NCBI GenBank assembly: GCA_947579605.1
Contig: OX388324.1
Span: forward strand, 21,211,746-21,275,745
Length of the DNA stretch: 64,000 nt
From: Athripsodes cinereus
Taxonomy: Eukaryota > Arthropoda > Insecta > Trichoptera > Leptoceridae
Direction: 5' to 3'
Shown here: positions 35,511 to 46,345 of the stretch, piece after piece
Layout: every line of letters starts with the position of its first letter
Position numbering within the stretch: position 1 is the first letter of the stretch
Notes under the pieces: model-generated
Databases searched by the model: none
What the model was told of the DNA's origin: nothing
The model's input: the letters and a program-made list of their open reading frames with translations, nothing else
Translations under genes and position numbers: made by a program

Positions 35511-35630
35511 ATAACTAAAAGTGGAAAGGTGCACCATGGAATAAATTGTTATAACTAAAAGTGGAAAGGTGCACCATGGAATAAATTGTTATAACTAAAA
35601 GTGGAGAGGTGCACCATGGAATAATTTGTT
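35511..35630 (+). repeat. 40-bp tandem repeat, 3 units
   Basis: ATAACTAAAAGTGGAAAGGT plus GCACCATGGAATAAATTGTT is repeated at 35511, 35551 and 35591, about 100 bp from a family A copy. Confidence 0.95.
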
Positions 35631-36017
35631 TCGCGAGCAAACGTTTTGCATTTGTTTAGAACAACTTTATAAAATATTAGCCAATGCTAGTTAACCGAGT
35701 ATATGTAAATATGCATTTTTTATCAGTACGATTGTTCATAAACCTATGATGTGTAGTGTAATATCTCAGCTCAGTGTGTTTGGGGGGTATGATAAATGGT
35801 GCTCCGATTTTTTGGACATTTATTGACTCCCGAATGGGGTCAACATGTGTAAGCGCAGCGTCAGATAATGTTGTTGTATTGTACTTATTCAAAAATACGT
35901 AAAATAACAAGTTACATGATTGTTGAAGTTTAGTTTGAATCGAGAACTCACTGTCAATTTTTTTTCAAGAATGTCAATTGATATTCAATATTAGTTTATT
36001 AATTATATATTTTTTAA

Positions 36018-36340
36018 AGTTAACATACATAGACAATTCACACAGATCGAGCTAGTCCCAAACTCAGATGAATCTATTATGGGTACTAACGCGATACACA
36101 CATATACAATTCACTGTAGGCCTAGTCAAAACACATTTTAACGTTACGTTTTCGTTCGAATATAGACGACGTTATGAGAACGTGTCAATTTTCGTAGCTA
36201 CTCGTGTATTTAAGCTACGAAAATTGACGCATTCTCGCAACGTCGTCTACATTCGAACGAAAACGTAACGCTAAAATGTGTTTTGACTACGGGCCCTGCA
36301 CACATATACATATAATACCCAGACCCAGGACAATTTTAAT
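36018..36340 (-). mobile_element. tRNA-derived SINE (SINE2, copy 2), 3' part, split by a MITE
   Basis: Minus strand of 36297-36340 reads AATTGTCCTGGGTCTGGGTA. Minus strand of 36018-36118 reads GTTAGTACCCATAATAGATT, TTGGGACTAGCTCG and GTGAATTGTCTATGTATG. These are the body and end of SINE2 as seen at 46973-47236. The tRNA head is missing. Confidence 0.75.
36119..36296. mobile_element. Fold-back MITE inside SINE2
   Basis: About 80 bp on each side are inverted copies: TAGTCAAAACACATTTTAAC, CGTTCGAATATAGACGACGT and TCAATTTTCGTAGCT on the left, mirrored to GTTTTGACTACGGGCC on the right. The loop is only about 16 bp. Ends are GGCC/GGGCC. The flanks (TGTA and TGCA) suggest a short target duplication but do not prove it. 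Confidence 0.85.
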
Positions 36341-37076
36341 TTCAGAAATTCCAGAAACAGAGAGTTATGTTATATTATTAATAATATTTAGCAAATCAAT
36401 TGCATATGGAGAACTAGTAAAATTTTCAAACATGGCATTCACTATGTCGGAGAAACTGTGACGGTATAGATAGAAAATAATTCAATGTGCGAAATTAAAT
36501 AATAAAATACTTAATTACTCTAAAAAATATAATAAAATACAAAGATTCTTGATCAAAGAATCTCTGTATTTCCTTATTTTTTTTATTTCATCTCACAAAA
36601 AAATCTTGTAAAGGTTAAGTAGGCTGTTTGAATCTTTTTCTTTGAGATTTCAAGTGGTTGAATAACCTATTTCATCCCTTTAAATATCATTTAATTAAGG
36701 GTTGTTAATTAATAACACGTTAAAAGAAACCCTCCGCCTGATTATCGTGGGCAATTTACCCTAACATAAAAGCCTCTTTAAAATAAAATCCTGATCTCAA
36801 TTCTTTTGAAATTATGTGAGTGTATTTATTTTTTAATTTTCTTACAATTGTTAAATTAATTAAACTGCTTGTTCTATATGTTTAACTAAATATGTACAAA
36901 ATAAATTGAATATATTAAAAAAGTAGCTACCTACTAAAAATATTAAAAATAACAATTTGAAATCATTGATCTTCAGGGATAATTGAAATCGGACAGGGAC
37001 TATGAAAAAATAATTCGTAGGTCATATAAAAAATAGCTGATATTTTTATATGCAACATCGGCTGTCTTTAACTTTC
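36341..37076. other. No gene recognised
   Basis: AT-rich. A 12-base inverted repeat, AAAGATTCTTGATCAAAGAATCT, at about 36540 is a short simple hairpin. Confidence 0.4.
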
Positions 37077-37165
37077 ACTCATGCTCCTTCCAGGAGCACA
37101 GCTTCCTTTAGTCAAGTCGTCTCTACGCCAATTCTTGAGTCATTTTTTCCACAATATTTCTGACA
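37077..37165 (-). pseudogene. Decayed RT tail of family L2
   Basis: Plus strand GGAGCACAGCTTCCTTTAGT, CGTCTCTACGCCAATTCTTG and TTTTTCCACAATATTTC parallels 42250-42345. The reading frame is lost. Confidence 0.5.
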
Positions 37166-37770
37166 CTTTTATGTCCTTGTTAGTGATACCTAATGGTGTT
37201 TTGTGAAAGATAAGTATGAGGTCGTCCAAAACTTTGTTCTTATGAGACAGTTATAATGAAATAGAGATAAATAGATACTAAACAATATTGAGTTCATAGT
37301 AATTTTAATTATTTAAACGCAAAAACGTGATTTCATTTGGGACCAACAAACTGTAAGGAAATTATAATTAAAACAGTTATGATAATTACTTATGTAGGAA
37401 CAAGATTGTTATTGTTATTTAGAAATCACAATTACTGTTATTTTAACAGCTCTTTCTACATATTCATATATATGTACATATTATTATGTATCTATAAGTA
37501 CAGAGATAATAATAATATTATATTGGCAAAAATAACAATATTGAGTAAATAATATCGCTGTGTAGGTTTGTGTGTATGTATGTTTGTGGTAGCTAGTATT
37601 CACGATCAAGTGGATACAATATATTAAATTTAAGAATTATAATAAAGAGGGAATCGTTAATAAACTAGACATTCTAGCGAGTGTTTCAAAACAAAAATAT
37701 CATCACAGAATAACAAAAACTATAAACATATTCAATTTAAGAACTACACAGTATGCCGCCTATACTAATT
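37166..37770. other. No gene recognised
   Basis: AT-rich. A 71-codon frame at 37337 has no motif. Confidence 0.4.
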
Positions 37771-37962
37771 ATCAATTAATTATAAATAAAATACTTCTTT
37801 AGTAAGTATATCCACCGTGACTTAATTAGACGCGAGCCGGCTTTCAAGAGCTTCCGCTCACATCATCAGGCTAGCTCTTGAAAGCTCTTGAAAGCTCTTG
37901 GCTCGCGTCCAATAAAGACACAGTGGATATACTAAAGAAGTGTTTTATTTATAATTAATTTA
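37771..37962. repeat. Fold-back hairpin carrying a hammerhead motif
   Basis: AATTATAAATAAAATACTTC, TTTAGTAAGTATATCCACCG and GACGCGAGCC on the left are mirrored by GGCTCGCGTCCAATAAAGAC and AGTGGATATACTAAAGAAGT on the right. The centre holds a full hammerhead-like core on the minus strand and, on the plus strand, repeated GCTCTTGAAA words that look like the 3' half of a second core. Confidence 0.85.
37834..37869 (-). ncRNA. Hammerhead-ribozyme-like motif 1
   Basis: Minus strand: CTGATGA (37869-37863), a stem of GAGC/GCTC closed by a GGAA loop, GAAA (37845-37842), then the self-complementary AGCCGGCT and C at 37834 as the expected cleavage base. These are the conserved parts of a type I hammerhead in the right order, with an extra U after CUGAUGA. 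Stem I pairs for only two base pairs here. Activity is inferred, not shown. Confidence 0.5.
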
Positions 37963-38739
37963 ACATGAACTTTCACCAAAAACCGTCGGTCGAATATATC
38001 GACTTTAAAATTACTTTTATATTCATTGCAATATGTTATTCACTCTCGAACCACATATTTATATGACATTATCTAGGTTGAAAAAATGGTATTGGATGGT
38101 TCAAAAAAAGAATGGACATTATTATGCTATAGTTCCTATCACGGATAGAAACCGGAGGAGTGTAGGTATGTCAGAAAAATGAGTTGTCGCGACTGATACA
38201 AAAAGAAATTAAAAGAAAAAGAAGAATGATGCTCAGTAACTTAACATTTTACCCTATATAATTATGTAGATGCAATATCATTTTTTTATAATATATTTGC
38301 ATTTAAGATTATATTATTATATTGGTATTACTTTTTCTGTTTATAATAATATAAATATGTATAACGCTGTCTTCTATACATAATATAGTAGTTGAAACAT
38401 GGGCCTTATGGAAAGTATCGTTGGGCACATTTACATAAAATAAATGTATTTCTTGTGAAGGGCGGATAGCAAAATATATTTTATATGTAATGCCACTTAG
38501 TACCTAAATCTTATCTCCTTAATATTATAATATATGTCTGTCTGTTTGTATATACCTACTTATTTATAAGAATATCTTTATAATGTTTTGTTCAATCTTA
38601 TAACCATGAACCTTTGGCGTGGAGAAATCGCACATGTGATAAGCCCGCCTTTTGGTACTTTATGAGATAAATGTAGGTAGTAGGTAAAATTCCTACAAGC
38701 GCATTTTAAATACAAAATTTAAGAATTTGAGCTAAAGCG
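37963..38739. other. No gene recognised
   Basis: AT-rich spacer. CGCACATGTGATAAGCCCGC at about 38630 is a GC-richer patch of unknown origin. Confidence 0.4.
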
Positions 38740-38990
38740 AATAAGCATGAACTATGCAGTAACCATCTTTTTGGAATCTCATGTAAGATGGTTACTTCTA
38801 TGGTTTGCATAAAGCGTCTCTCGATTGGTGGATCTTATGACATTGAGAATGGTAGAATTTTGAACTTTTTCCATGGATACCGAAAGTAATCACTTAAGCC
38901 AGCCTATAGCCAATTCGTAAACGTTGGGATGCCTTTCTCATTTCTCCCGATTAGATGGTTTTCCAATCGAGATGAACACTATTTTTCGGG
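38740..38990 (+). repeat. Dispersed repeat (family C), copy 2
   Basis: ACTTCTATGGTTTGCATAAA, TCTCTCGATTGGTGGATCTT, GGATACCGAAAGTAATCACT and GGGATGCCTTTCTCATTTCT parallel 28955-29115. Confidence 0.65.
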
Positions 38991-39170
38991 TGAAACCCTA
39001 AAAGTAAACCTCGAGCTGGTCTTCCAAAATTGTACTTTAAAGGTACCTACTTATCTATTTCAAGGTAAGGTAATTAATCACGTTCCTCAACACTGAGAGA
39101 ATCACAGAAAACCAGAAGAACACTCTTCTTAACGTATTTTTGGAAAAATAAACTTGAAGTTTAGTAAAAA

Positions 39171-39220
39171 CTTGAATAACCCTGAAGATGCCGCAAGGCG
39201 AAAGCGCTCGGCAATTAGAA
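39171..39220 (+). ncRNA. Hammerhead-ribozyme-like motif 2
   Basis: CTGAAGA (39182-39188), stem II GCC/GGC with a GCAA loop, GAAA (39200-39203), self-complementary AGCGCT and C at 39209. Stem I can form CC/GG, then an internal loop, then three further A-T pairs, as natural type I hammerheads often do. It does not sit in a long hairpin. Inferred from pattern only. Confidence 0.5.
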
Positions 39221-39790
39221 TTTAGTCTATATTAATTGACTAAATAATCATACGTGAAAATTAAACAGTGTTTAGTTTAACATTTTAAAACTCATATTAA
39301 AATGAATTTTCACAACGTTATATTTAATATTTTTACTCTCTATTTACAGACATAAACACATACGGACAACAACTCAAATATTTGTGTAGATACTTTTTTG
39401 TAACCATAGTTACGAGTATATCAAATATATCTACTTAGTCTTACTATTACTTTCAATATTTAGATAACAAAAAATATTTCTAGAATCACCGTGTAAATAA
39501 TAGGTATAGCAAGTATGAAATAAAAATAAAATAATTCCAGTTTTGCGATGATAGAACTGATATTCCCACAACGGAACAAGTCTTTTTATTTATTCAGGCA
39601 CTCTCTCACCCCCTGTCCCCCACGGTGACACTCCACTAAATTCATAGATATTTAAAGAGACGTTTTTTCAACGCTGTTTTTATTATAGATATAAACAAAA
39701 AATAACTATCTCATATAATGTGATTGAAATGGTACAAAAAATATTCAACATTTTTAAATTTACATAAAATACTGTGGAAATTTAAATTTA
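39221..39790. other. No gene recognised
   Basis: AT-rich spacer without shared repeats. Confidence 0.4.
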
Positions 39791-39859
39791 ACCCAGGATA
39801 GAGAGCTGTGGAGATCAATGGGGGAGGCCTATGTTCAACAATGGACGCAGGGAGGCTGA
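39791..39859 (+). pseudogene. Last 22 codons of a non-LTR RT (family L4)
   Basis: Reads TQDRELWRSMGEAYVQQWTQ and GG before a stop at 39857. The pattern AQDRxxWRxLGEAYVQQW is a familiar C-terminal signature of insect non-LTR RTs. Only the very 3' end remains. Confidence 0.75.
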
Positions 39860-40000
39860 CATGATGATGAATGACTGTGGAAATTCGTATGGACTAAGTA
39901 AATAAATGAGATGATTATTTATAATATTTTTAGTTCTGTGTTGAAATGTAGGTACCAACCATAGACACATTTTTTATTATTTGTTTATCAACGGCACAAC

Positions 40001-40523
40001 GCTTTTTATGAATGTGTATTTATTTATTTGATAGACGGCTAATGCTTTTTATAAATGTGTATTTATTTATTTCATAGACGGCTAATGCTTTTTATAAATG
40101 TGTATTTATTTATTTGATAGACGGCTAATGCTTTTTATAAATGTGTATTTATTTATTTGATAGACGGCTATTGCTTTTTATAAATGTGTATTTATTTATT
40201 TGATAGACGGCTAATGCTTTTTATAAATGTGTATTTATTTATTTGATAGACGGCTAATGCTTTTTATAAATGTGTATTTATTTATTTGATAGACGGCTAA
40301 TGCTTTTTATAAATGTGTATTTATTTATTTGATAGACGGCTAATGCTTTTTATAAATGTGTATTTATTTATTTGATAGACGGCTATTGCTTTTTATAAAT
40401 GTGTATTTATTTATTTGATAGACGGCTAATGCTTTTTATAAATGTGTATTTATTTATTTGATAGACGGCTAATGCTTTTTATAAATGTGTATTTATTTAT
40501 TTGATAGACGGCTAATGCTTTTT
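40001..40523 (+). repeat. 43-bp tandem repeat, ~12 units
   Basis: GCTTTTTATAAATGTGTATT plus TATTTATTTGATAGACGGCTAAT is repeated twelve times with very little change; a few units read GGCTATTGC. The near identity suggests recent growth. Confidence 0.96.
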
Positions 40524-40559
40524 TTCTACTCGTGTCAGTTAGCATCAAAAACAATATAA

Positions 40560-40880
40560 AACATTAGAAACATCTTATCTATATTCCCACTCTCTCCCAG
40601 AAAGCCACGACCTCTCTTAAAGCCCCTCGCCCAGATGAGTTCGCTCTACAAATTCTTCCCAGTGACACTGTCTGGGAGTCATTGGCCATGTCAAGAGGTG
40701 CCCAGTATTTTGTTCCTCTCTGCAGTCACGCATCATGCTCTCAACTAAGACCTATCTTTGAAGATGCTTGCCAGTGCGTCCCACCCCACAAAGTGCATGT
40801 TTGTCTAGGGGGTTCTGATCCTGTTGAGGGTTTTCCTCAGAGGCCATAGCAGGACTTCCATTAGGCTGTTAAATATTGTC
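40560..40880. other. GC-richer relic, possibly part of a retroelement
   Basis: Stands out from its AT-rich surroundings. One plus-strand frame (about 40604-40849) reads TTSLKAPRPDEFALQILPSD and then PPHKVHVCLGGSDPVEGFP to a stop. KAPRPDE recalls the KAPGPDG motif near the start of RT domains, but what follows does not fit an RT. I cannot name it. Confidence 0.3.
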
Positions 40881-41392
40881 CCTTGTGTGTTCTCCGCTGT
40901 GTCTTTCCATAGGTGCACTCTTGCAATCTCTGATGTGTCTGCTAGGGGTGTGGATTTACAAAACTATTCAAATAATCATTTTTCGAATTGTGTCTTTACC
41001 CCATATCATTTTATTTCTTTGACGTGTTTTTACTAATATTTTATATAGTTTCTAACTTATTGACTCATTCTTTAGATTTTTTTTATTATTTTTTATTAAA
41101 TTGTTTTTATTTTGATCTTGACTTATTATTATTATTATTATTATTATTAGAAAACAACACCATACTCTACTGGGACCATTACAGCCTTCGGCCAATGCGA
41201 TCCCAGAGAAAACAAAAATTTATAAAATAGTTTCCACTTTTACTACAAATTCTCCGTATGTTTTTGTGAATTATGAATTTGAAATGTATGTTATTGTGTA
41301 AGATTGTTTTTTTTGTTGTTGTCTGTCATACTTTTTGCATAACATGTAAAAGGCTCACGCCGTACATGATTTGCAATAAATAAATAAATAGA
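40881..41392. other. No gene; (ATT)n microsatellite at 41125-41150
   Basis: T-rich, with two overlapping chance frames on the plus strand. Confidence 0.45.
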
Positions 41393-41547
41393 AAAAAGAA
41401 TTAAAATAGATTTCAAATAAAACACTGTATTACTTTCACTATGAACAATATTTGACTCAGAGGCCTTTCGGGTAGACACCCATCATCAGTGAGTTTTTAT
41501 CAAGATCTCAATAATACAGTGTTTTATTTGAAATCTATTTTAATTCT
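41393..41547. repeat. Fold-back hairpin carrying a hammerhead motif
   Basis: AATTAAAATAGATTTCAAAT and AAAACACTGTATTA at 41397-41431 are mirrored exactly by TAATACAGTGTTTTATTTGA and AATCTATTTTAATT at 41511-41546. The ~80-bp centre contains the best hammerhead-like core of the window. Confidence 0.92.
41455..41494 (-). ncRNA. Hammerhead-ribozyme-like motif 3 (most complete)
   Basis: On the minus strand: ACTCA, CTGATGA, T, GGGT-GTCT-ACCC, GAAA, AGGCCT self-complementary stem III, C as the cleavage base, then TGAGT. Stem I (ACTCA with TGAGT) is five perfect pairs and stem II is four perfect pairs. All conserved core bases of a hammerhead are in place, with a single extra U before stem II. Very short, self-complementary stem III designs are known from animal retroelement hammerheads and are thought to act as dimers. 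Self-cleavage is inferred. Confidence 0.62.
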
Positions 41548-42212
41548 ATTATAATGAACTTTCACAAAGCTATTTCAAGTACTACTATACAATTTTTTTC
41601 TTTTTTTTTCTTTCATTGTAGTATGTTTGGTAAGATTTATTTTGTAATGTGTTAGCAAACTTTGCTGGTTTATGTGCCGATTTTTTTATCTATTTGTATT
41701 ACCTATGTATTGTAATAACTGTATGTTTGCGTAAACTATAAAATAAAAAAATAAAATAAAATAAAACAATCAAAAATAGAAAATAACTTAATAATAGTAA
41801 AAGGTATTTTGCAACATAACTGTACACAGCATAATAACAACCAAAAATAATATTCACAAATATTAGGATAGGCATTCAATGAAAAACGTTATATTCTGTT
41901 AGTTAGTTGACACATAATAAAAAATAAACATTGCCGTTCATTTTCCCATTGAAACCAATTATAAACGTTAATTGGTGTAAAAACAATAGAAATTAACAAA
42001 TAGAGAAAAAAAACATTTACAATGCATCTATGAAATATTTGAAATGGGTCCAGCACACACTAAAAAATTTACTTTTATGACTATATTTCATTGTTATGGA
42101 TGGGTACAAAGCAATTTTAATGAAATAAACCAGAACTCATGATAATAATCCATGAAACATAAATTCATTCCTGGTATATTTGCAACAATTACTATCATAT
42201 TTTTCATGTTCA
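41548..42212. other. No gene recognised
   Basis: T-rich then A-rich, ending in (AAAAT)n near 41740, which looks like an old polyadenylated retroelement end. Confidence 0.4.
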
Positions 42213-42430
42213 ACCATTCATTCATTCATTCATCGCCCTCAACGCCCCTCTCGGGAGCACAGTGCAAAAACCAGCCTCCTCCATTCAGAGCGTCTCTGCG
42301 CCAATTGTGTCACCTTTTTCCACGACATTCCCTGCGCTCTGATGTCGTTGTCATAGGAACGGTGTATTATGAAAGAGGGACGCCCATGCCGACGGAACCC
42401 TTGCGGACCGAAGAACAGTGTGATGTTCAA
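42213..42430 (-). pseudogene. RT C-terminal tail and 3' end of family L2
   Basis: A 63-codon minus-strand frame reads NDIRAQGMSWKKVTQLAQRR and SEWRRLVFALCSREGR to a stop. This is the same RT tail as at 1648-1755. Downstream on the minus strand lies a (ATGA)n tail (plus-strand ATTCATTCATTCATTC at 42213-42232). A 5'-truncated insertion. Confidence 0.75.
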
Positions 42431-42474
42431 CCACTCTAGATTAATCTAACTGGAATGATTAATCTAGAGTGGTT
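42429..42474. repeat. Perfect 18-bp hairpin with 10-base loop
   Basis: AACCACTCTAGATTAATC, loop TAACTGGAAT, then GATTAATCTAGAGTGGTT. It starts where the L2 fragment ends. Confidence 0.95.
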
Positions 42475-42689
42475 CAAATACAAAAACATGTCTAACATCT
42501 AGTAAGTAAAATCACTGGAAACTGTTCCGTCAAAAGTTCATAAAAATAACAATTTTTACATTTAATGACATTGAATGTTTTGTCTTCATAGAAATAGGAC
42601 GACATTTATGTTAACTACATGCAGTTAGTCTGGTTACCTCAGTTTTTGAATATGCTGTTATAGTATTGAAATAAAATTATATATAATTG

Positions 42690-43058
42690 ACCCCGTGGAG
42701 TTTATTGTGAAGAAAAGGTCTCCCATTCATTTCTGTAAGTTTTCAAGTGTCCTGTAAGAGGCAGCTGTTCGTTAACCCCACGTCTAAGACAATATTTACG
42801 ATAAAATCGCCCTATCTTTATTGATAATATCTAATTTGAATAAAATTTTCTATAAAATTGTAGGTATGTATTGTGATCAATGTCCAGTAAAGAATGAATA
42901 AATAAATAAATAAATTTTAACAGCGATGAGGCATAACACTCATCCTGAATGTCTTATTTTTTTATTGGCACGGAGAAGACAATGTGTATGTTTATTACAT
43001 GTAGTTAGTCCGTAGGTTAGCCCTTGTTTTAGGATATTCCGTGATGGTATAGTGGATA
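42690..43058 (+). repeat. Family A repeat, interrupted
   Basis: The 5' half lies at 42690-42790 (CCGTGGAGTTTATTGTG, TCTCCCATTCATTTC, CAAGTGTCCTGTAAGAGGCA), the 3' half at 42922-43058 (CAGCGATGAGGCATAACACT, TTGGCACGGAGAAGACAATG, GTGATGGTATAGTGG). About 130 bp ending in (AATA)n separates them, probably a later polyadenylated insertion. Confidence 0.75.
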
Positions 43059-44221
43059 CCTTAATTTTTGAGAAAAATGTTTGGAAAATGTCCAATGAGA
43101 TGGCTCACAAAGAAGAGCACTTGTGAGAAAAGCCTTTTTTAAATATTATTAAAATTTTCTCTAAACACGTGTAAAGAAAAAGTATCTAATGGGACTATCC
43201 ATTATTAAGTCAGTCCATCATTTGATTGTCTCTGAGGTCGTTTGAGCGGATAATTGAAAAATTCCACATCCGTTATTGTCGCTTACTGAGAGAGAGAGAG
43301 AGAGAGAAAACAGGTAGGTACCCATCAGTGTCTTTTGATTAATAAATGTATAGGTACCTTTATTCTGTCGGGAGAAAATAAATAATTATGCGACCATTCC
43401 GGCAATTTCATTTCATTTACTGAATTTGCGAAAATTTATTTATACTTTGATTTATATTTGTGTTTATAATGTAGCCCTACTTTTTATTGATAACTAGCGT
43501 TTAGATACGGTGGCACTCACAGAAAATGGACATGTTAAAACTTTTTTAGAAATAAAATATTATCTACAGTAGGTACTTATATTTTTTTTTATCTTAATAC
43601 ACACATAGTAGGAACATAATATTACTTCCAGGCGATAAGCTTGCCATTGGTTTACGATTTTTTGTTCGCATAATAAAGTGTTATGATTATAAGTATAAAC
43701 AAAAATTCGTTGATAGTGAAGTAACGTTTTCCAAAATTCAATATTTATTGGTACTAAAATCTAAGAAATTAACAGATTTTAACAAAAAATGTTGGAGTTT
43801 CTTTGAATATTTGGGAGTTTGAACTTTATTTCTACATTTACAATATTGTATAAATTAAATAGCAAATGCATGCATACCACAAAAAAAATATATACGAAGG
43901 ATGATCGTTCATGTAGAGAGAACTTTGCATTACAGCAGCATAAAAAACTTAACTAAAACAAACATGCAAATATCAATAGAATAATTACAATCAAATGGGC
44001 TGAAATAATAATTTTGTGATTAACCCCGAATTGTGTCTCCACACCCATCCTTTTCTATGTCCCTTGCTATCCATTCCTTCCTTTTTGCTTCCCTCCTGCC
44101 TCTTCCCTGACATCTCTATTTTACTTCCCATTCTCAATCTGTTTATTGCGTTCACTTCTATTACTAGCTTAAACTCAGATTTACTCAGGAAGTATTTAGA
44201 TATAACCATAATCTACTATTC
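43059..44221. other. No gene; (GA)n microsatellite at 43288-43306
   Basis: AT-rich apart from the GA run. Opposed frames at 43991-44327 come from a pyrimidine-rich patch. Confidence 0.45.
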
Positions 44222-44448
44222 CATAACACCATATCTCACAAGGAGTGCAGCCAGAAGACCAACCGTATGTAACAAACATGCAAGCCATCCTCTCCATACG
44301 AACGAAAAATCAAGACATTCAGGATGAGAGACAAACCTTATTGCTAAAATTCAGATGTAAAATGTCTGTATTTTTTTAACACTTGCGCTGTACAGGACAC
44401 TCATAAACTTACGGAAAAAAGTGAGAGACTATCCAGGTATTCCACGTA
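44222..44448 (-). repeat. Family A repeat, near full length
   Basis: Plus-strand reading: ACACCATATCTCACAAGGAG, CATGCAAGCCATCCTCTCCA, TCAAGACATTCAGGATGAGA, TGTACAGGACACTCATAAAC, GGTATTCCACG. The TAG tail is lost. Confidence 0.75.
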
Positions 44449-45884
44449 ATCAGCCATCATATTTTTTTGGAAAATATTCCAAATAAAATTATATATAATT
44501 ACGCTCAGAGTGCTATAACTATGTAGCTATTAAAAGCTTTGAAACTTCAACAAAAGACGGCGGTAGTTGAGCTATGACAAAATATTTTCCAAGTGTCTTT
44601 GCAAACACGAAAAATTTTAGTGTCCAGAAACAAGTGAATTTTATACATCCTTTGCAATAATTTTCAACTTCCTCTTGTCCTGAGTATTTCATAACATCAT
44701 CCAACTATCTTGTCTGAGGCTTTTAAACACTTATGACCTGATTTCGATTTTGATTTTCTCCATGCACCCTGCAATATGTCAATCGTCAGTGGCTTGGATT
44801 TTCTCCCTCATCAGCTGGTTTGTCTTTCTATCTCTCAACTTAATACCCAACACATTAAAGCATACGAAGAAACATATTAAATCAATATTTATTTATTCCA
44901 TTGTAGGCATTATGTGCCCAACAAATAATTATTGACAATCTAATCAATCATTGTTGTCTCAGATCAGTAACTTCTGGACTTATTGTATTGTATTGTATTA
45001 GTATCTACTCACTTCAACTACAGACAAACATAAATATAATAAAAGACATCAGCTGTACCTATAAGTTGTTGAATTTATGTTGCGTATCCTTCAAGCTGAT
45101 TGACTTAGTTTAATTTAACGAAACACCTTCTATTTATTTATTAATCATCAATAGTCTACAGACAATACATATACCTATAGGTATACATAAAAACAAACAA
45201 TGCAGTCAAAGAAGGTATTAATACATCACCCCATTTACAAGTGTACACGTTTTAACAATTTACATTATATTAAAAGAACATAAGGTTGACACATTTAAAT
45301 GAAGTAAAATAGCAATTAAAAAATAAATAAAAAAATTATTTCACTTTTACATACATGGCAAAGTCCCTTACACGTTTAAAAAAAACAAGAACATCATCAA
45401 CAATTTGAATTAGAAAACATAAAAATAACACTTTGACAAACGAAGATAAAAATACAGCTTGTAGTAGCATGCCCATAAATTGATGAAGAATAACAAGTAC
45501 CTACCTACATTAAAACAATAAAAAAATACAAATAAATGACAGTTGTCTACTCTTACAACACGAAAATAATACGTTTACTATAAATAATAAAGTCATTAAC
45601 TTTCATATAATTATTATAAATGATATAGGTAGTCAAATAAATAATATTCTAAATAATTTACTATAATGGAAGCTTTTTTATTAAGATATAGGTATATGCT
45701 ACACTTGTTGGAGTGTCCATTGTGCCCTATCACATGCACTGTGGAGGATATTTTTGACGCATCTCCACGTGCTGTGCGTTTTGTACAGTATTGGAGATTA
45801 GTTTGATTGGTTTTTTGGGTTCTTATTGGGTACATCTCAGTAGTTTGTTTGAGGTATGTATATATCTCAGTAAACGTATATATC
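44449..45884. other. No gene recognised
   Basis: AT-rich. The block 45130-45610 reads like the reverse strand of an A-poor retroelement 3' region but has no recognisable end. Confidence 0.4.
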
Positions 45885-45960
45885 CCGCGCCCTTGAGATG
45901 GATGCTCCATTAAACAGCGCCGAATAAATCATCCAACATAATAATAATAATTTATTAATA
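45885..45960 (+). mobile_element. 3' end of non-LTR element L7
   Basis: CGCGCCCTTGAGATGGATGC, CATTAAACAGCGCCGAATAA and an (AAT)n tail match 35110-35180. Confidence 0.65.
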
Positions 45961-45998
45961 AATGTGCCTATAGTGCTGTCTGTGAATGGTTTAATACC

Positions 45999-46345
45999 TA
46001 AGAGTCTGTCAAGCAATCTAAGAAAACTGGGAGAAGATGACAGGCTCAAATACAGCATGCAGAAGGCCGTACTTCTATCGTCCACCAGGATAGTAAGAAG
46101 GTTTTTGTCCCTGTAGCTCTGTAAGCGATCTCCCATGATTGCACTATTTCATAGAACATCATGGAAGAATCAACTCGAATAATGTTGGGGTTCTACATTT
46201 TGAATATAAATTCATTAAAATATTTTATGGTTTTTGTTGTTTAATGTTATATTTAAAATTTATCGTTAATCTTATATTGTGTTCAAAATGTAGAATCTAA
46301 TATTGTTTTGTTAAATAAATGAGATATGAGATAATAATAATAAAT
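45999..46345 (+). pseudogene. RT tail and 3' end of non-LTR element L6, plus copy
   Basis: The frame 46003-46116 reads SLSSNLRKLGEDDRLKYSMQ and KAVLLSSTRIVRRFLSL to a stop, resembling the last residues of non-LTR RTs (xxAVLLxTxRIVRxFLSx). A ~230-bp untranslated part follows and ends TAAATAAATGAGATATGA with (TAA)n. An inverted copy lies at 47281-47633. Confidence 0.6.
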
